Below the pieces are notes generated by a model. It did no database searches, was not told the origin of the DNA, and saw only the letters and a program-made list of their open reading frames with translations. This document shows, one piece after another, positions 1-8,322 of a DNA stretch of 46,098 nt (its first letter is position 1; each line of letters begins with the position of its first letter). Source of the stretch: Clostridiales bacterium (lineage in GTDB: Bacteria; Bacillota; Clostridia; HGM11327). The position numbers and the translations under genes were made by a program. The stretch spans positions 1 to 46,098 of the forward strand of contig SVGI01000004.1 of assembly GCA_015056385.1 (NCBI GenBank), given 5' to 3'.

Positions 1-308
1 AAGTTTCCGGTGACTTCGTTGTTAGGAATACGAATCACGCGAAGTCCATATTCTTCCAGAAAAGCAGTACGGTCTGCATCGTTTTCCATCTCATCTATCT
101 CATAGTGTTGGGATCCGTCTAATTCAATGACAAGCTTTGCTTCCGCACTGTAAAAATCAGCGATATATTTACCAAGTACCTTCTGTCTGGAAAAGCGAAC
201 AGGATAGTAACGCAAAAAATCATACCATAGATGCCGTTCTTCCTTTGTCATTTCTCTTCGCAGATGTTTTGCCAGCGGAATCAACTGCTTGTTATACTTT
301 CTCTGCAT
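1..308 (-). CDS. DUF559 endonuclease-like protein (C-terminus beyond window)
   Basis: This gene is not in the ORF track because it runs off the left edge. The reverse complement reads MQRKYNKQLIPLAKHLRRE..., then LVIELDGSQHYE and GLRVIRIPNNEV, the layout of DUF559 proteins, which have a restriction-endonuclease-like (Vsr/PD-(D/E)xK-related) fold. About 102 codons are present, most of the domain. The start is the ATG at 306-308, preceded by GGAGGG seven bases upstream. That ribosome binding site is part of a hairpin repeat (separate entry). Codon choice (CTG, CGC) differs somewhat from neighbouring genes, which favour CTT and AAG, suggesting acquisition. Its cellular role is not known; nuclease activity is inferred from the fold only. 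Confidence 0.8.
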   Translation of the reverse strand, partial: MQRKYNKQLIPLAKHLRREMTKEERHLWYDFLRYYPVRFSRQKVLGKYIADFYSAEAKLVIELDGSQHYEIDEMENDADRTAFLEEYGLRVIRIPNNEVTGN

Positions 309-309
309 A

Positions 310-365
310 ACAATCCCTCCGTCACGGCTTCGCCGTGCCACCTCCCTTTACACAAGGGAGGCTTT
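310..365. repeat. Tandem-hairpin repeat element upstream of DUF559 gene
   Basis: Two perfect inverted repeats lie back to back: CACGGC-ttc-GCCGTG and CCTCCCTT-tacac-AAGGGAGG. They are followed by weaker ones (GTGC...GCAC near 373-387, ACACT...AGTGT near 390-410). Read toward the DUF559 gene, the element ends in GGAGGG, which acts as the ribosome binding site. The compact double stem resembles REP/MITE-like dispersed elements. I recall very similar hairpins being common in Clostridia genomes, but only one copy is in this window. Confidence 0.6.
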
Positions 366-410
366 AGTACGGTGCAAAACCGCACAATACACACTACACC
401 GAACAGTGTA

Positions 411-649
411 TAGAAGCGCCCCCTTATCCGTTCGGCAAAATACAATTTATCGGTCTATATGAGTTATTGTATCATGCGGCTGCAATATATACAAGAACAG
501 TCCCTGAAGGATTGCCTGCCGGGACTGGAACTGTTTTGTGTACACCCGCCATTTCGGAGCCTTTGTTTTTGCCTTTTGCCGTTGTCTTAAAAATACAGAG
601 AGATTTTATTGCGTTTAAGTACAGGCGCTGTAAAAAATATAGTGGAGGG
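411..649. other. Non-coding stretch between the DUF559 element and hpf promoter
   Basis: I see no convincing gene here. The short ORFs in the track (231-413, 467-688) lack ribosome binding sites and protein-like composition. The sequence may be remains of older coding or repeat DNA. Confidence 0.4.
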
Positions 650-680
650 TATTGTAATTCAATACAATATATGGTATACT
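650..680 (+). promoter_or_regulatory. hpf promoter with overlapping inverted repeat
   Basis: TTGTAA (652-657), 17 bases, then TATACT (675-680) with a TGG extension fits a sigma-A promoter. The inverted repeat TATTGTA-attcaa-TACAATA (650-669) covers the -35 box and is a candidate operator. A second extended -10, TGGTATACT, is at 751-759 and could be an alternative hpf start. Confidence 0.45.
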
Positions 681-832
681 TAAGTTGAATCCAACAGTTA
701 TATTTGGGAAATATCTTAATGTTCCCAATTACGGAAGGCGGTGGTTGCCGTGGTATACTTTATCTAAAGCAGTGAACGAATAAATTACAATAGTTTGCTG
801 CTGTCTGAAAAATAGATAAGGAGAAAACTGTT

Positions 833-1363
833 ATGAAGATGAATTTTATCGTTAAAGGATTCAACCCCCAGAGTGATTTAGAAGGTCTCGCAAACAAGAA
901 GTATGCAAAACTCGACAGGTATTTTAAGACCGAGGTTGACGTTGAGCTCATATTGAAGTTTGTCCATATGGAATACGTTGCAGAAGCTACTATTGAATAT
1001 AGCGGCTACGTGTTCAGAGTTGCCGAAAAGAGTGCCGATCCATATAAAGCAATGAACAATGCTTTGGATAAAATGGAAAGGCAGATAATAAGGCAGAAGG
1101 ATAAATTTACTGATAAAAACCGTGGGATCATTGATGTGGACGAGGATATTGCAGAAATTGCTCCCGAGGATTCCATAGAGCATAAAATAGTAAAATTCAA
1201 AAAATTCACTATGAAGCCTATGACCCTGGATGAAGCGGTTTTGCAAATGGAAATGCTGGATCATTCCTTCTACGTATTCGTTAACGGCGATACATTTAAC
1301 GTTAACGTAGTGTATAAGAGGGGAGACGGAGACTACGGTCTTATCGAGCCTGATATCGAATAA
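833..1363 (+). CDS. hpf: Ribosome hibernation promoting factor, long form
   Basis: This 176-residue protein matches long-form HPF. The N-terminal domain (about 1-100, MNFIVKGFNPQSDLEGLANKKYAKLDRYF) binds near the 30S decoding site. The C-terminal dimerisation domain (about 118-176) carries the typical KFKKFTMKPMTLDEAVLQME and DHSFYVFVN stretches. Long HPF pairs two 70S ribosomes into inactive 100S particles in stationary phase or stress. The start is an ATG after an AAGGAG site. It appears monocistronic: its own promoter region lies upstream and a strong hairpin terminator follows. The family assignment is firm; regulation by the upstream inverted repeat is inferred. Confidence 0.95.
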   Translation: MKMNFIVKGFNPQSDLEGLANKKYAKLDRYFKTEVDVELILKFVHMEYVAEATIEYSGYVFRVAEKSADPYKAMNNALDKMERQIIRQKDKFTDKNRGIIDVDEDIAEIAPEDSIEHKIVKFKKFTMKPMTLDEAVLQMEMLDHSFYVFVNGDTFNVNVVYKRGDGDYGLIEPDIE

Positions 1364-1407
1364 TCCTATGCCTTAAGCATATTGATATATAATATAGAAT
1401 AGCGTTA

Positions 1408-1437
1408 GCCGCTGTGGGATATCCTACAGCGGCTTTT
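1408..1437 (+). terminator. Intrinsic terminator after hpf
   Basis: GCCGCTGT and ACAGCGGC form the stem (1408-1432), with an inner GGAT/ATCC extension, followed by TTTT. Confidence 0.8.
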
Positions 1438-1469
1438 ACGTAAAAAAACGCAAAAAATAATAAAGAATA

Positions 1470-1498
1470 TTGACATTTATATAAAAATAAGATATATT
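1470..1498 (+). promoter_or_regulatory. Sigma-A promoter for nhaC-family gene
   Basis: TTGACA (1470-1475), 17 bases, TATATT (1493-1498), with an A-rich stretch just upstream that could act as an UP element. Confidence 0.75.
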
Positions 1499-1569
1499 AT
1501 ACCGTATATTAACGTAAGTAGGCAGATCGTGTTATTTGCCTGTATCTCAAAAAATTAAGGAGAAAGTTT

Positions 1570-3159
1570 ATGGAAGGTACTTTTTGGGCGTTTGTCCCTG
1601 CGATAGTTGCAATCGTTCTTGCACTTATCACAAAGCAAGTGTACGTTTCTCTCTTTTTTGGTGTATTCGTTGGAGGTATGTTCCTTGCCGGCGGAAACCC
1701 CATTGAAGCAATTGGAACTGTTTACACAGTTATGAGCGAAAAGGTTGGCGGAAACGTTTCAATTCTCGTATTCCTTGTTGTTCTCGGTATTCTCGTTGTT
1801 CTTATGCAGAAATCAGGTGGCTCTTTGGCCTATGGTAAATGGGCTGCAAAGAGAATCCGTTCAGAGAAGGGAGCTCTTACAGCAACAGCAGCATTGGGCA
1901 GCCTTATTTTCGTTGACGACTACTTTAACTGCTTGACAGTTGGCTCTGTTATGAAGCCCTTAACAGATAAATATAGGGTTTCCCGTTCTAAACTGGCATG
2001 GATTATAGACTGTACTGCAGCGCCTATCTGCATTATAGCTCCCATTTCCTCATGGGCAGCAGCTGTTGCAGGTGAGCTTGAGGGCAACAGTCTTTCAGTT
2101 TTCATTTCCACTATCCCCTTCAACGTATATGCAATTCTTACAATCATTATGGTTTTTGCATTTGTACTTATGAAGCTTGATTTCGGTAAGATGCGTGAGC
2201 ATGAATACATAGCAAAAACAACAGGGGACCTTAACGCAGGGGCAACAGATCTTCCTGCAGAGGATGCGGCTGAATTTATTTCAAAGAACAAGCGCGCAAG
2301 GGTACAGTACCTTATTATACCTGTTATTATACTTATACTCTGCTGCATAGGCGGTATGATCTACGTTGGTTATTTTTATAACTGGGATACAGGCCTTCTC
2401 GGCAAGGAGCTTCAGTCCTCAAGCGTTATTGAAGCATTCAGTAACTGCGACGCAGGTCTGAGTCTTGCAATCGGTTCCACAGTTGCTCTTATTATCATTG
2501 CAGTATACTACATGATAATGAAGGCTCTTTCATTCAAGGAAATCACAGAGAGCTTTACAAGCGGCTTCAAGGCAATGGTTCCTGCAATTCTTATTCTTAC
2601 ATTTGCTTGGACACTTTCCGGCATTATGGGTGCAAAGGGCGGCTATCTTGATGCACAGGGCTTCGTTCAGACAACTCTTTCTGATATTAACCTTGCATGG
2701 TTGTTCCCGGCAGTGTTCTTTATACTTGCATGCGGTATTGCATTTGCTACGGGTACGTCATGGGGAACATTCGGCGTTCTTATTCCTATTGCAACAGCAA
2801 TCCTCGGAACACAGGTAAACACAATAACAATCCTTACAATTTCCGCAACATTGGGCGGCGCAGTTTTCGGCGACCACGTATCACCTATTTCAGATACAAC
2901 AATTCTTGCATCTGCAGGTGCTAACTGTAACCACGTTAACCACGTAAGAACACAGATGCCCTATGCAGGCTTGATTGCAGCAATCGCATTTGTTGCTTAC
3001 CTTGTAGGCGGTCTTACAACATCACTTGGCTCTGTTCTTTGCGGTGTTATCGTATGGGCTGTTGCTCTCGTGCTTTTCATTGGTGCTGTGCTTGTTATTA
3101 AAAAGAGAAACAAGAATAAGCCGGAGATTCCTACAATAGTTGTTGATGATAACGACTAA
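1570..3159 (+). CDS. nhaC: NhaC-family Na+/H+ (or amino-acid/ion) antiporter
   Basis: This 529-residue polytopic membrane protein has roughly a dozen hydrophobic segments. It carries NhaC-superfamily signatures: LIFVDDYFNCLTVGSVMKPL near 115, APICIIAPISSWAAA near 158, and FATGTSWGTFGVLIPIA followed by GAVFGDHVSPISDTT in the C-terminal half. Members exchange cytoplasmic Na+ (or malate/lactate, arginine/ornithine in relatives) for protons. The exact substrate cannot be read from sequence. The start ATG follows AAGGAGAAAGTTT. It is monocistronic, with its own near-consensus promoter and a strong terminator shared with the converging rodA operon. The family is secure, the ion specificity is not. 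Confidence 0.88.
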   Translation: MEGTFWAFVPAIVAIVLALITKQVYVSLFFGVFVGGMFLAGGNPIEAIGTVYTVMSEKVGGNVSILVFLVVLGILVVLMQKSGGSLAYGKWAAKRIRSEKGALTATAALGSLIFVDDYFNCLTVGSVMKPLTDKYRVSRSKLAWIIDCTAAPICIIAPISSWAAAVAGELEGNSLSVFISTIPFNVYAILTIIMVFAFVLMKLDFGKMREHEYIAKTTGDLNAGATDLPAEDAAEFISKNKRARVQYLIIPVIILILCCIGGMIYVGYFYNWDTGLLGKELQSSSVIEAFSNCDAGLSLAIGSTVALIIIAVYYMIMKALSFKEITESFTSGFKAMVPAILILTFAWTLSGIMGAKGGYLDAQGFVQTTLSDINLAWLFPAVFFILACGIAFATGTSWGTFGVLIPIATAILGTQVNTITILTISATLGGAVFGDHVSPISDTTILASAGANCNHVNHVRTQMPYAGLIAAIAFVAYLVGGLTTSLGSVLCGVIVWAVALVLFIGAVLVIKKRNKNKPEIPTIVVDDND

Positions 3160-3198
3160 TCAAGAATCGGATAATATCTGAAAAAAGATAATACACAA

Positions 3199-3232
3199 AA
3201 GGGTGTGCAAACTGCACACCCTTATTTTTTTT
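3199..3232. terminator. Bidirectional terminator between nhaC and rodA
   Basis: AAGGGTGTGCA-aac-TGCACACCCTT is an 11-bp perfect stem followed by a T-run on the plus strand and TTTTGTG on the minus strand. It can end both converging transcripts. Confidence 0.85.
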
Positions 3233-3236
3233 ACTT

Positions 3237-4445
3237 TTATTTAAGTGATATATCCAACGGTCCGCTGGCTACGTGATATTTGTTTTTCTCATCGGAGAAT
3301 ACGTCTGATTCGCGTCTTATTGCAACCGATGTAACAAGACCTATGGATATAAGATTTGTCCACATGGAGCTTCCTCCGTAGCTTAAGAAGGGAAGAGGAA
3401 TACCTGTAATAGGTGTAATGCCCATAGTCATACCTATATTTTCAAATATATGAGCTGCAAACATAGCGGCAACTCCCATACATATAAGCTTACCTATTTT
3501 ATCCTGAGAATGAAGGCCGATACGTATAATACGCCAAAGCATCAGCATAAAAAGCAATATTATTGCTACACCTGCAACAAGCCCCATTGCCTCTACTATA
3601 ACGGCAAATATAAAGTCTGTATGCTTTGCAGGAAGGTAATCCAGCTGGCTTAAGGTTGTCTCACCGAATATTCCCTTGCCGAAAAACTTACCTGAGCCAA
3701 CTGCAATAAGGGATTGGTTAAGATGATATCCTGCACCGAGAGGGTCAAGAGATGGGTCCAGGAAAACCAATATACGGTTTTTCTGTGCGTTGTTAAGTAT
3801 AAAATTCCATACCACAAGAGCGCCGCCGCCTATTACTGCGGCAGAAGGAATAACAAGCTTTAAGCTTATGCCTGATGCAAATACCATAAAAAGCGTGATA
3901 AACGCAATAACCATTGCAGTACCCATATCCGGCTGTATCATTATAAGCAGAAATGGTGGCGCGATTATGGCACCTAAAAGGAATAAATCACGCCAACGCC
4001 TTATTCCGTCTTCAAATCTTGGGGAGGAAAGGGCAGAGGCAAGGGCGAGTATAAGAATCGGCTTTGCAAATTCAGAGGGCTGAAACTTAAACGGTCCAAG
4101 CTGAAACCAGCTTGTTGCGCCGCCTGCAGACGTACCTAAAAAATAAACTGCTACAAGGGCTATCATTATTACCATATAAAAATACGGTATCCATGTTTTT
4201 AAGGACCTGTAATTGATTATTGCGGCAACCGCAGTAAGCACGCAGCCCGTAAGAAACCATATAAGGGCGAGAATGACGTACCTTAATTCAAAGGATTCAA
4301 GAGATTGAAGAAAGCCTATTTCGTCCTCTGCCGTAGGATTTTTCATTGCAACGCTTATGCCTATCAATCCAAAGCAAAACAGTACAAAAACAACGGAAAG
4401 AAGAAGAAAATCGATTTTTTTTGCGTATTTCCAGCGTTCGTTCAT
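3237..4445 (-). CDS. rodA: RodA, SEDS-family peptidoglycan glycosyltransferase
   Basis: This 402-residue SEDS protein has about ten membrane segments. SEDS signatures include KFQPSEFAKPILILAL, QPDMGTAMV, KHTDFIFAVIVEAMG and ITGIPLPFLSYGGSSMW. RodA polymerises lipid II into glycan strands during side-wall elongation, in complex with a class B PBP. The partner PBP2 gene lies directly upstream, 12 bases away, with AAGGAGAGG in the gap as ribosome binding site. It is the last gene of the shape operon. RodA rather than FtsW or SpoVE is chosen because of the Mre/PBP2 context. Confidence 0.93.
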   Translation of the reverse strand: MNERWKYAKKIDFLLLSVVFVLFCFGLIGISVAMKNPTAEDEIGFLQSLESFELRYVILALIWFLTGCVLTAVAAIINYRSLKTWIPYFYMVIMIALVAVYFLGTSAGGATSWFQLGPFKFQPSEFAKPILILALASALSSPRFEDGIRRWRDLFLLGAIIAPPFLLIMIQPDMGTAMVIAFITLFMVFASGISLKLVIPSAAVIGGGALVVWNFILNNAQKNRILVFLDPSLDPLGAGYHLNQSLIAVGSGKFFGKGIFGETTLSQLDYLPAKHTDFIFAVIVEAMGLVAGVAIILLFMLMLWRIIRIGLHSQDKIGKLICMGVAAMFAAHIFENIGMTMGITPITGIPLPFLSYGGSSMWTNLISIGLVTSVAIRRESDVFSDEKNKYHVASGPLDISLK

Positions 4446-4457
4446 TTAATCCTCTCC

Positions 4458-6869
4458 TTACGGCATAGCGTAGTCCGCTACGGTATCCGTTGCTGCATCC
4501 TCGTTTTGATAGTCAAAGTAGAGGTTTATTATTTTTAATGCCAAGGAGCTTGCGTTTGAAGAATTGTAAGCGTTGGGAAGCATTACGGATATAACAACCT
4601 CGGGATTATCATAGGGTGCGAAGCACGTAAACCACGCAGTATTATATTTTTTGTCTGTGCCAACAGTCTGGGCAGTACCTGTTTTTCCCGCAACTGTAAC
4701 GCCCCATTTTACCTGTGAGGGGAACGTTGAGCTTACAGAGCCGTTGCCGCCGCCGCTGTAGCTTTTATCGTTACATACCGCCCACATACCCTGCTTTACT
4801 GCATTAAGGTATGTTTCATATACGCCTGTTTCTGTATAGGTTACGGGTGTTTCGTATATTATGTTACCCTCGTTATCGGTGATATGCTTAATAAGGTGGC
4901 AATCCATTACCTTACCGCCGTTAGCTATTGTTGCAGTATAGCGCGCAAGGCCTATGGGGGTAAGCTGTACGTAAGCCTGGCCGATACCTGTTCGTACGGT
5001 ATCACCGGGCATCCAGTTTTTTCTGGGAACAAGAACGTCGTATATAATTGTTTCAACCATTTCCTGAAGCCCCTTTGTATCTGAAACGTTAGAGCCGGGT
5101 ATTCCGGAATCGGTAAAAAGCCCGTATTTGTTTACCAGGATATTGCGTACTGTGCTTTGTGATGTGTTTGCGGGAAGGGCCGAAAGCTCGTTTACAAGCT
5201 CTGATATAAGGGCGCTGTCTGTTTCATCGGTAATACAGCCTGCCTCGTTAAGATAATACCTTATCTCATATTTGATATTTGCGTATTCGTCTATGGATTT
5301 ACGCTCTCGGCTGCCTATAAAAGAGGATGTTTCCTCAATTTCAAGGCCTGTGGTTGAATTAAGACCGAAAATATCTGCCCATTTATTAAGGTCGTCTATA
5401 CCTATTCTTGAGGCTACCTCATAAAAATACATATCGCAGGAATGCTTAAGGGCGTTATAGAGATTTTCCCAGCCGTGATAGTTTGATACCCAGCAGGCAG
5501 GTGCATTTTCTGTACCGTACTTGGTGAAGCGTCTGTGGCAGTAAATTTCCTCGTTGATTTTAACCTCGTTTTCCATAAGGGCAACCAGGCCTACAAATGG
5601 CTTAAACGTGGAGCCCGGTGCATATCTTTCCTGGAATGCAAGGGCGGTAAGAGGCTTAAGAGGGTCTGAAAGAATAGCGTTGTAATCCTCTGTTGTAATG
5701 TAGGGGATGAAAATATTCGGGTCGTAGGAGGGGTAGTTTGCCATTGTAAGCACCTCACCGTTGTTAGGGTCAAGGATTACTACGGCACCCTTTTGTGCGT
5801 ATGGGGAATTGGAGGACTGGCTTATTTTATCAATATGCTCCTTCAAAAGGTCCTCAACCTCTGATTGAAGGCGGCTGTCTATTGTGGAAACAACGTTGTA
5901 TCCGTCTGAGGGCTTTACCTCCTCAACAATATTCGTTATTGAGCCAAGGCTGTCTATCTCACCAAGAATATAGCCTTTTTTATCTGACGTGGATGCGGTA
6001 AGGTATTCCTCTGCCGCTTTTTCGAGCCCGATTTTGCCTACAAGGTCGTTATCTATGTCGTATCCCGCTTTTTTGTAAATATCAACGTTATCGGATATTC
6101 TGCCCACATAGCCTAAAATATGCCCTGCAACGTCCTTTTGGGGATAATGGCGCATATTTTCTATTATTACCTCTATGCCGTCAAGGTCTGTTGCGGCCTC
6201 TACTGCCAGAATTGCTTCATAGGAAAGGTCCTGCGCTACGGTTATAGGAAGGTGCTTTTTATATCTGTAAAAATATACGTTCAGCCTTAAGGATATTATT
6301 CTTAAGGCATCCTCGTGAGATATATCGTCGCTTAAGGCGTATCTTTTGCGAAGCTGGCTGTATATTTCGTTTGCAGATACCTTTTTGCTTACGTTTATAT
6401 CCCTGTACCACGCGGACATTTTGGATGCCTGGGCGGATTCGGAAAGGTTTTCCCAGGTATAATAAAATTCGGCCTCGGATTTACCCGTTGCCTCGGAATA
6501 TACGTAGCGTACCTTAAGAGGAATGTCGGTTAAAAGAGTGTCTGCCTCATCCATATCGTCAAGTATATGAATGAAGGAAAGCAGGACATTGTTTACGTCC
6601 TTTGATTTTGATGGGAGAGTCTGAAGATTGAGTTGTACGGAATAGGAATACGTGTTTTCTGCAAGAACAACGCCGTTTCTGTCTAATATTTCCCCGCGGT
6701 TACCGGTAAGCACTCTGCTTACGGTTTTCTTACTTGATGAAAGCCCGTAATAATAATCTCCGTTCGTTACCGTGAGATTAAAAAGGCGCACAATCAGAAA
6801 CCCGCCGAAGGCAAGCAAAAGAAAGAAAAGTATTACAGAACGTATGTTTATTTTTTTCTCAGATTCCAT
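4458..6869 (-). CDS. mrdA: Penicillin-binding protein 2, elongasome transpeptidase
   Basis: This 803-residue class B PBP cross-links peptidoglycan as partner of RodA. One N-terminal membrane anchor lies at about 12-32. The PBP dimerisation domain follows, with NRGEILDRNG near 57 and HILGYVGRIS near 250. The transpeptidase domain has the active-site STFK at 420-423, the SCD triad motif (KHSCDMYFYEV) and KTG at 729-731. It is longer than typical PBP2 (about 600-700 residues); extra sequence sits between SCD and KTG (about 540-610, acidic and Ser/Thr-rich) and in the N-terminal half. The ATG at 6869 has only a poor ribosome binding site, so expression may depend on readthrough from mreD, 24 bases upstream. 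Confidence 0.93.
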   Translation of the reverse strand: MESEKKINIRSVILFFLLLAFGGFLIVRLFNLTVTNGDYYYGLSSSKKTVSRVLTGNRGEILDRNGVVLAENTYSYSVQLNLQTLPSKSKDVNNVLLSFIHILDDMDEADTLLTDIPLKVRYVYSEATGKSEAEFYYTWENLSESAQASKMSAWYRDINVSKKVSANEIYSQLRKRYALSDDISHEDALRIISLRLNVYFYRYKKHLPITVAQDLSYEAILAVEAATDLDGIEVIIENMRHYPQKDVAGHILGYVGRISDNVDIYKKAGYDIDNDLVGKIGLEKAAEEYLTASTSDKKGYILGEIDSLGSITNIVEEVKPSDGYNVVSTIDSRLQSEVEDLLKEHIDKISQSSNSPYAQKGAVVILDPNNGEVLTMANYPSYDPNIFIPYITTEDYNAILSDPLKPLTALAFQERYAPGSTFKPFVGLVALMENEVKINEEIYCHRRFTKYGTENAPACWVSNYHGWENLYNALKHSCDMYFYEVASRIGIDDLNKWADIFGLNSTTGLEIEETSSFIGSRERKSIDEYANIKYEIRYYLNEAGCITDETDSALISELVNELSALPANTSQSTVRNILVNKYGLFTDSGIPGSNVSDTKGLQEMVETIIYDVLVPRKNWMPGDTVRTGIGQAYVQLTPIGLARYTATIANGGKVMDCHLIKHITDNEGNIIYETPVTYTETGVYETYLNAVKQGMWAVCNDKSYSGGGNGSVSSTFPSQVKWGVTVAGKTGTAQTVGTDKKYNTAWFTCFAPYDNPEVVISVMLPNAYNSSNASSLALKIINLYFDYQNEDAATDTVADYAMP

Positions 6870-6892
6870 TTGTATATATCAGTCTGCCACGG

Positions 6893-7411
6893 TTATTCGT
6901 TCATTGGCAGAATCCTTTGCGGTGTTGTCATCCACAATACGGGGTAATATAGAATTACCATTGAAATTGTGGTAGAAAAAGATGTTGTAAGTATTATAAG
7001 CATGTTATAAAAGTCGTATGAAAAGCTTTCAAAGCTGAAGGATACGATAAACGACTGTATTGCCGTAAAAATAACAGAGCCCAAAAACGTACATATAAGG
7101 CAAAAAACAATATGCCTTGTTAAAAATTTGAATATTATTCCCGCTATTACTCCAACAAGGGAATAGGCAATTATTGAAAGAAAAAGCCCCTGTGAATAAA
7201 GCATTCCGTATAAAAGGCCGGAAAGCATACCTGCGTAGAAGCCCTTAAGGTATCCGCCTAACGCCCCGCATAGGAAAACAAATGCGAAAACTGCGTTGGG
7301 GATGAACATTGAAAAAAATTCGGAATGGGAAAACAGCCTGGGGACAAATATACCCTGTACTGTGGATATAAATAGTGAGGACAGTATAAGGATAATCGTT
7401 TTTAATACCAT
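6893..7411 (-). CDS. mreD: Rod shape-determining protein MreD
   Basis: A 172-residue hydrophobic protein with about five to six membrane segments, size and position typical of MreD, which helps link MreC and MreB to the wall-synthesis complex. Sequence identity is poorly conserved in this family, so the call rests on topology, length and its place between mreC and mrdA. The ATG follows the mreC stop by one base and uses an AAGGG inside the end of mreC, so the two are probably translationally coupled. Confidence 0.87.
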   Translation of the reverse strand: MVLKTIILILSSLFISTVQGIFVPRLFSHSEFFSMFIPNAVFAFVFLCGALGGYLKGFYAGMLSGLLYGMLYSQGLFLSIIAYSLVGVIAGIIFKFLTRHIVFCLICTFLGSVIFTAIQSFIVSFSFESFSYDFYNMLIILTTSFSTTISMVILYYPVLWMTTPQRILPMNE

Positions 7412-7412
7412 A

Positions 7413-8282
7413 TTATTTGCCCTTCGAAACTATAATAACCTCCTCCACAGCAAGGAAATCTACGTTGCTTTCCACAACTGCGGTAAGATAGTTTGCGTTT
7501 CTGTTTTCACTTATACTTTTAATCTGCCCAACGTATACACCCTTGGGAATAAATTCATCATATCCCGAGGTTATAATAGCATCTCCCACCTGAATATCAC
7601 TGTCCAGCGGCAAATATTTGATGTAAATAAGGTTTTCACTGTAATACAGGGTTGAGTTTCCGCCTGCAATACCTATTACTCTGGATCTGGAATTCAATAC
7701 GCTTATTGCGCTTTCAGGAGATACAATGCACCTTACCTTGGACCACGTGCGGTGGCATTCTATAACGGTACCCATAAAGCCTGAGGGTGTAATAACGGCC
7801 ATACCAACGCTTACCTTATCCATTGTACCCTTGTTTACGGTAAGAATATTATATGTACCCGTGGAGGCGATTCCCGTAATCTGCGCATACCCTATTACCT
7901 CATCAAGCAGGGTGTCGTCAATATTCATAAGCTCCTTGAGCCTTTTATTTTCCTTGGCGTATTCGTCTAAAAGAGCCTGTTCTCTTTCCAGCTCCCAAAT
8001 GCGTTGCTTGAGAAGCTTGTTTTCCTCAAGTATACTTATGTGATCTGTAATTGCATTCCAATCGTTCTTTATTTTTTCAAAGGTGCTTGTAAAAAACGTG
8101 CTTACAGATGATGCCACGGTATTTACGGTGTCGGAGCAAAAATCTATTACACCTATATCATAGGTTGTGTCTACAAGTATAAATGAACCCAAAAGGGCAA
8201 ACAGTATCACAGCAATAATGATACCCTTGCCCTTGAGAATAATATTTTTTGCTTTTCCTTTTTTTCGAAAATACCTTGCCAT
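7413..8282 (-). CDS. mreC: Rod shape-determining protein MreC
   Basis: This 289-residue protein has one N-terminal membrane segment (about 18-38), a coiled coil (about 75-115, ENKLLKQRIWELEREQALL) and the two beta-barrel domains of MreC (about 120-285). Recognisable pieces are NILTVNKGTMDKVSVGMAV and VGDAIITSGYDEFIPKGVYVG. MreC sits outside the membrane, contacts PBP2 and stimulates the RodA-PBP2 complex. The ATG is preceded by AAAGGAAGCATACC. It lies 40 bases after mreB in the same operon. Confidence 0.95.
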   Translation of the reverse strand: MARYFRKKGKAKNIILKGKGIIIAVILFALLGSFILVDTTYDIGVIDFCSDTVNTVASSVSTFFTSTFEKIKNDWNAITDHISILEENKLLKQRIWELEREQALLDEYAKENKRLKELMNIDDTLLDEVIGYAQITGIASTGTYNILTVNKGTMDKVSVGMAVITPSGFMGTVIECHRTWSKVRCIVSPESAISVLNSRSRVIGIAGGNSTLYYSENLIYIKYLPLDSDIQVGDAIITSGYDEFIPKGVYVGQIKSISENRNANYLTAVVESNVDFLAVEEVIIVSKGK

Positions 8283-8322
8283 GGTATGCTTCCTTTTTTA
8301 AGAACAGATACGCTTTTGAAAA

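Noticed and set aside
467-688. 73-codon plus-strand ORF before hpf
   Set aside because: No ribosome site, low-information composition, and it runs through the likely hpf promoter.
878-1264. 128-codon minus-strand ORF opposite hpf
   Set aside because: Antisense shadow of hpf with no start signal.
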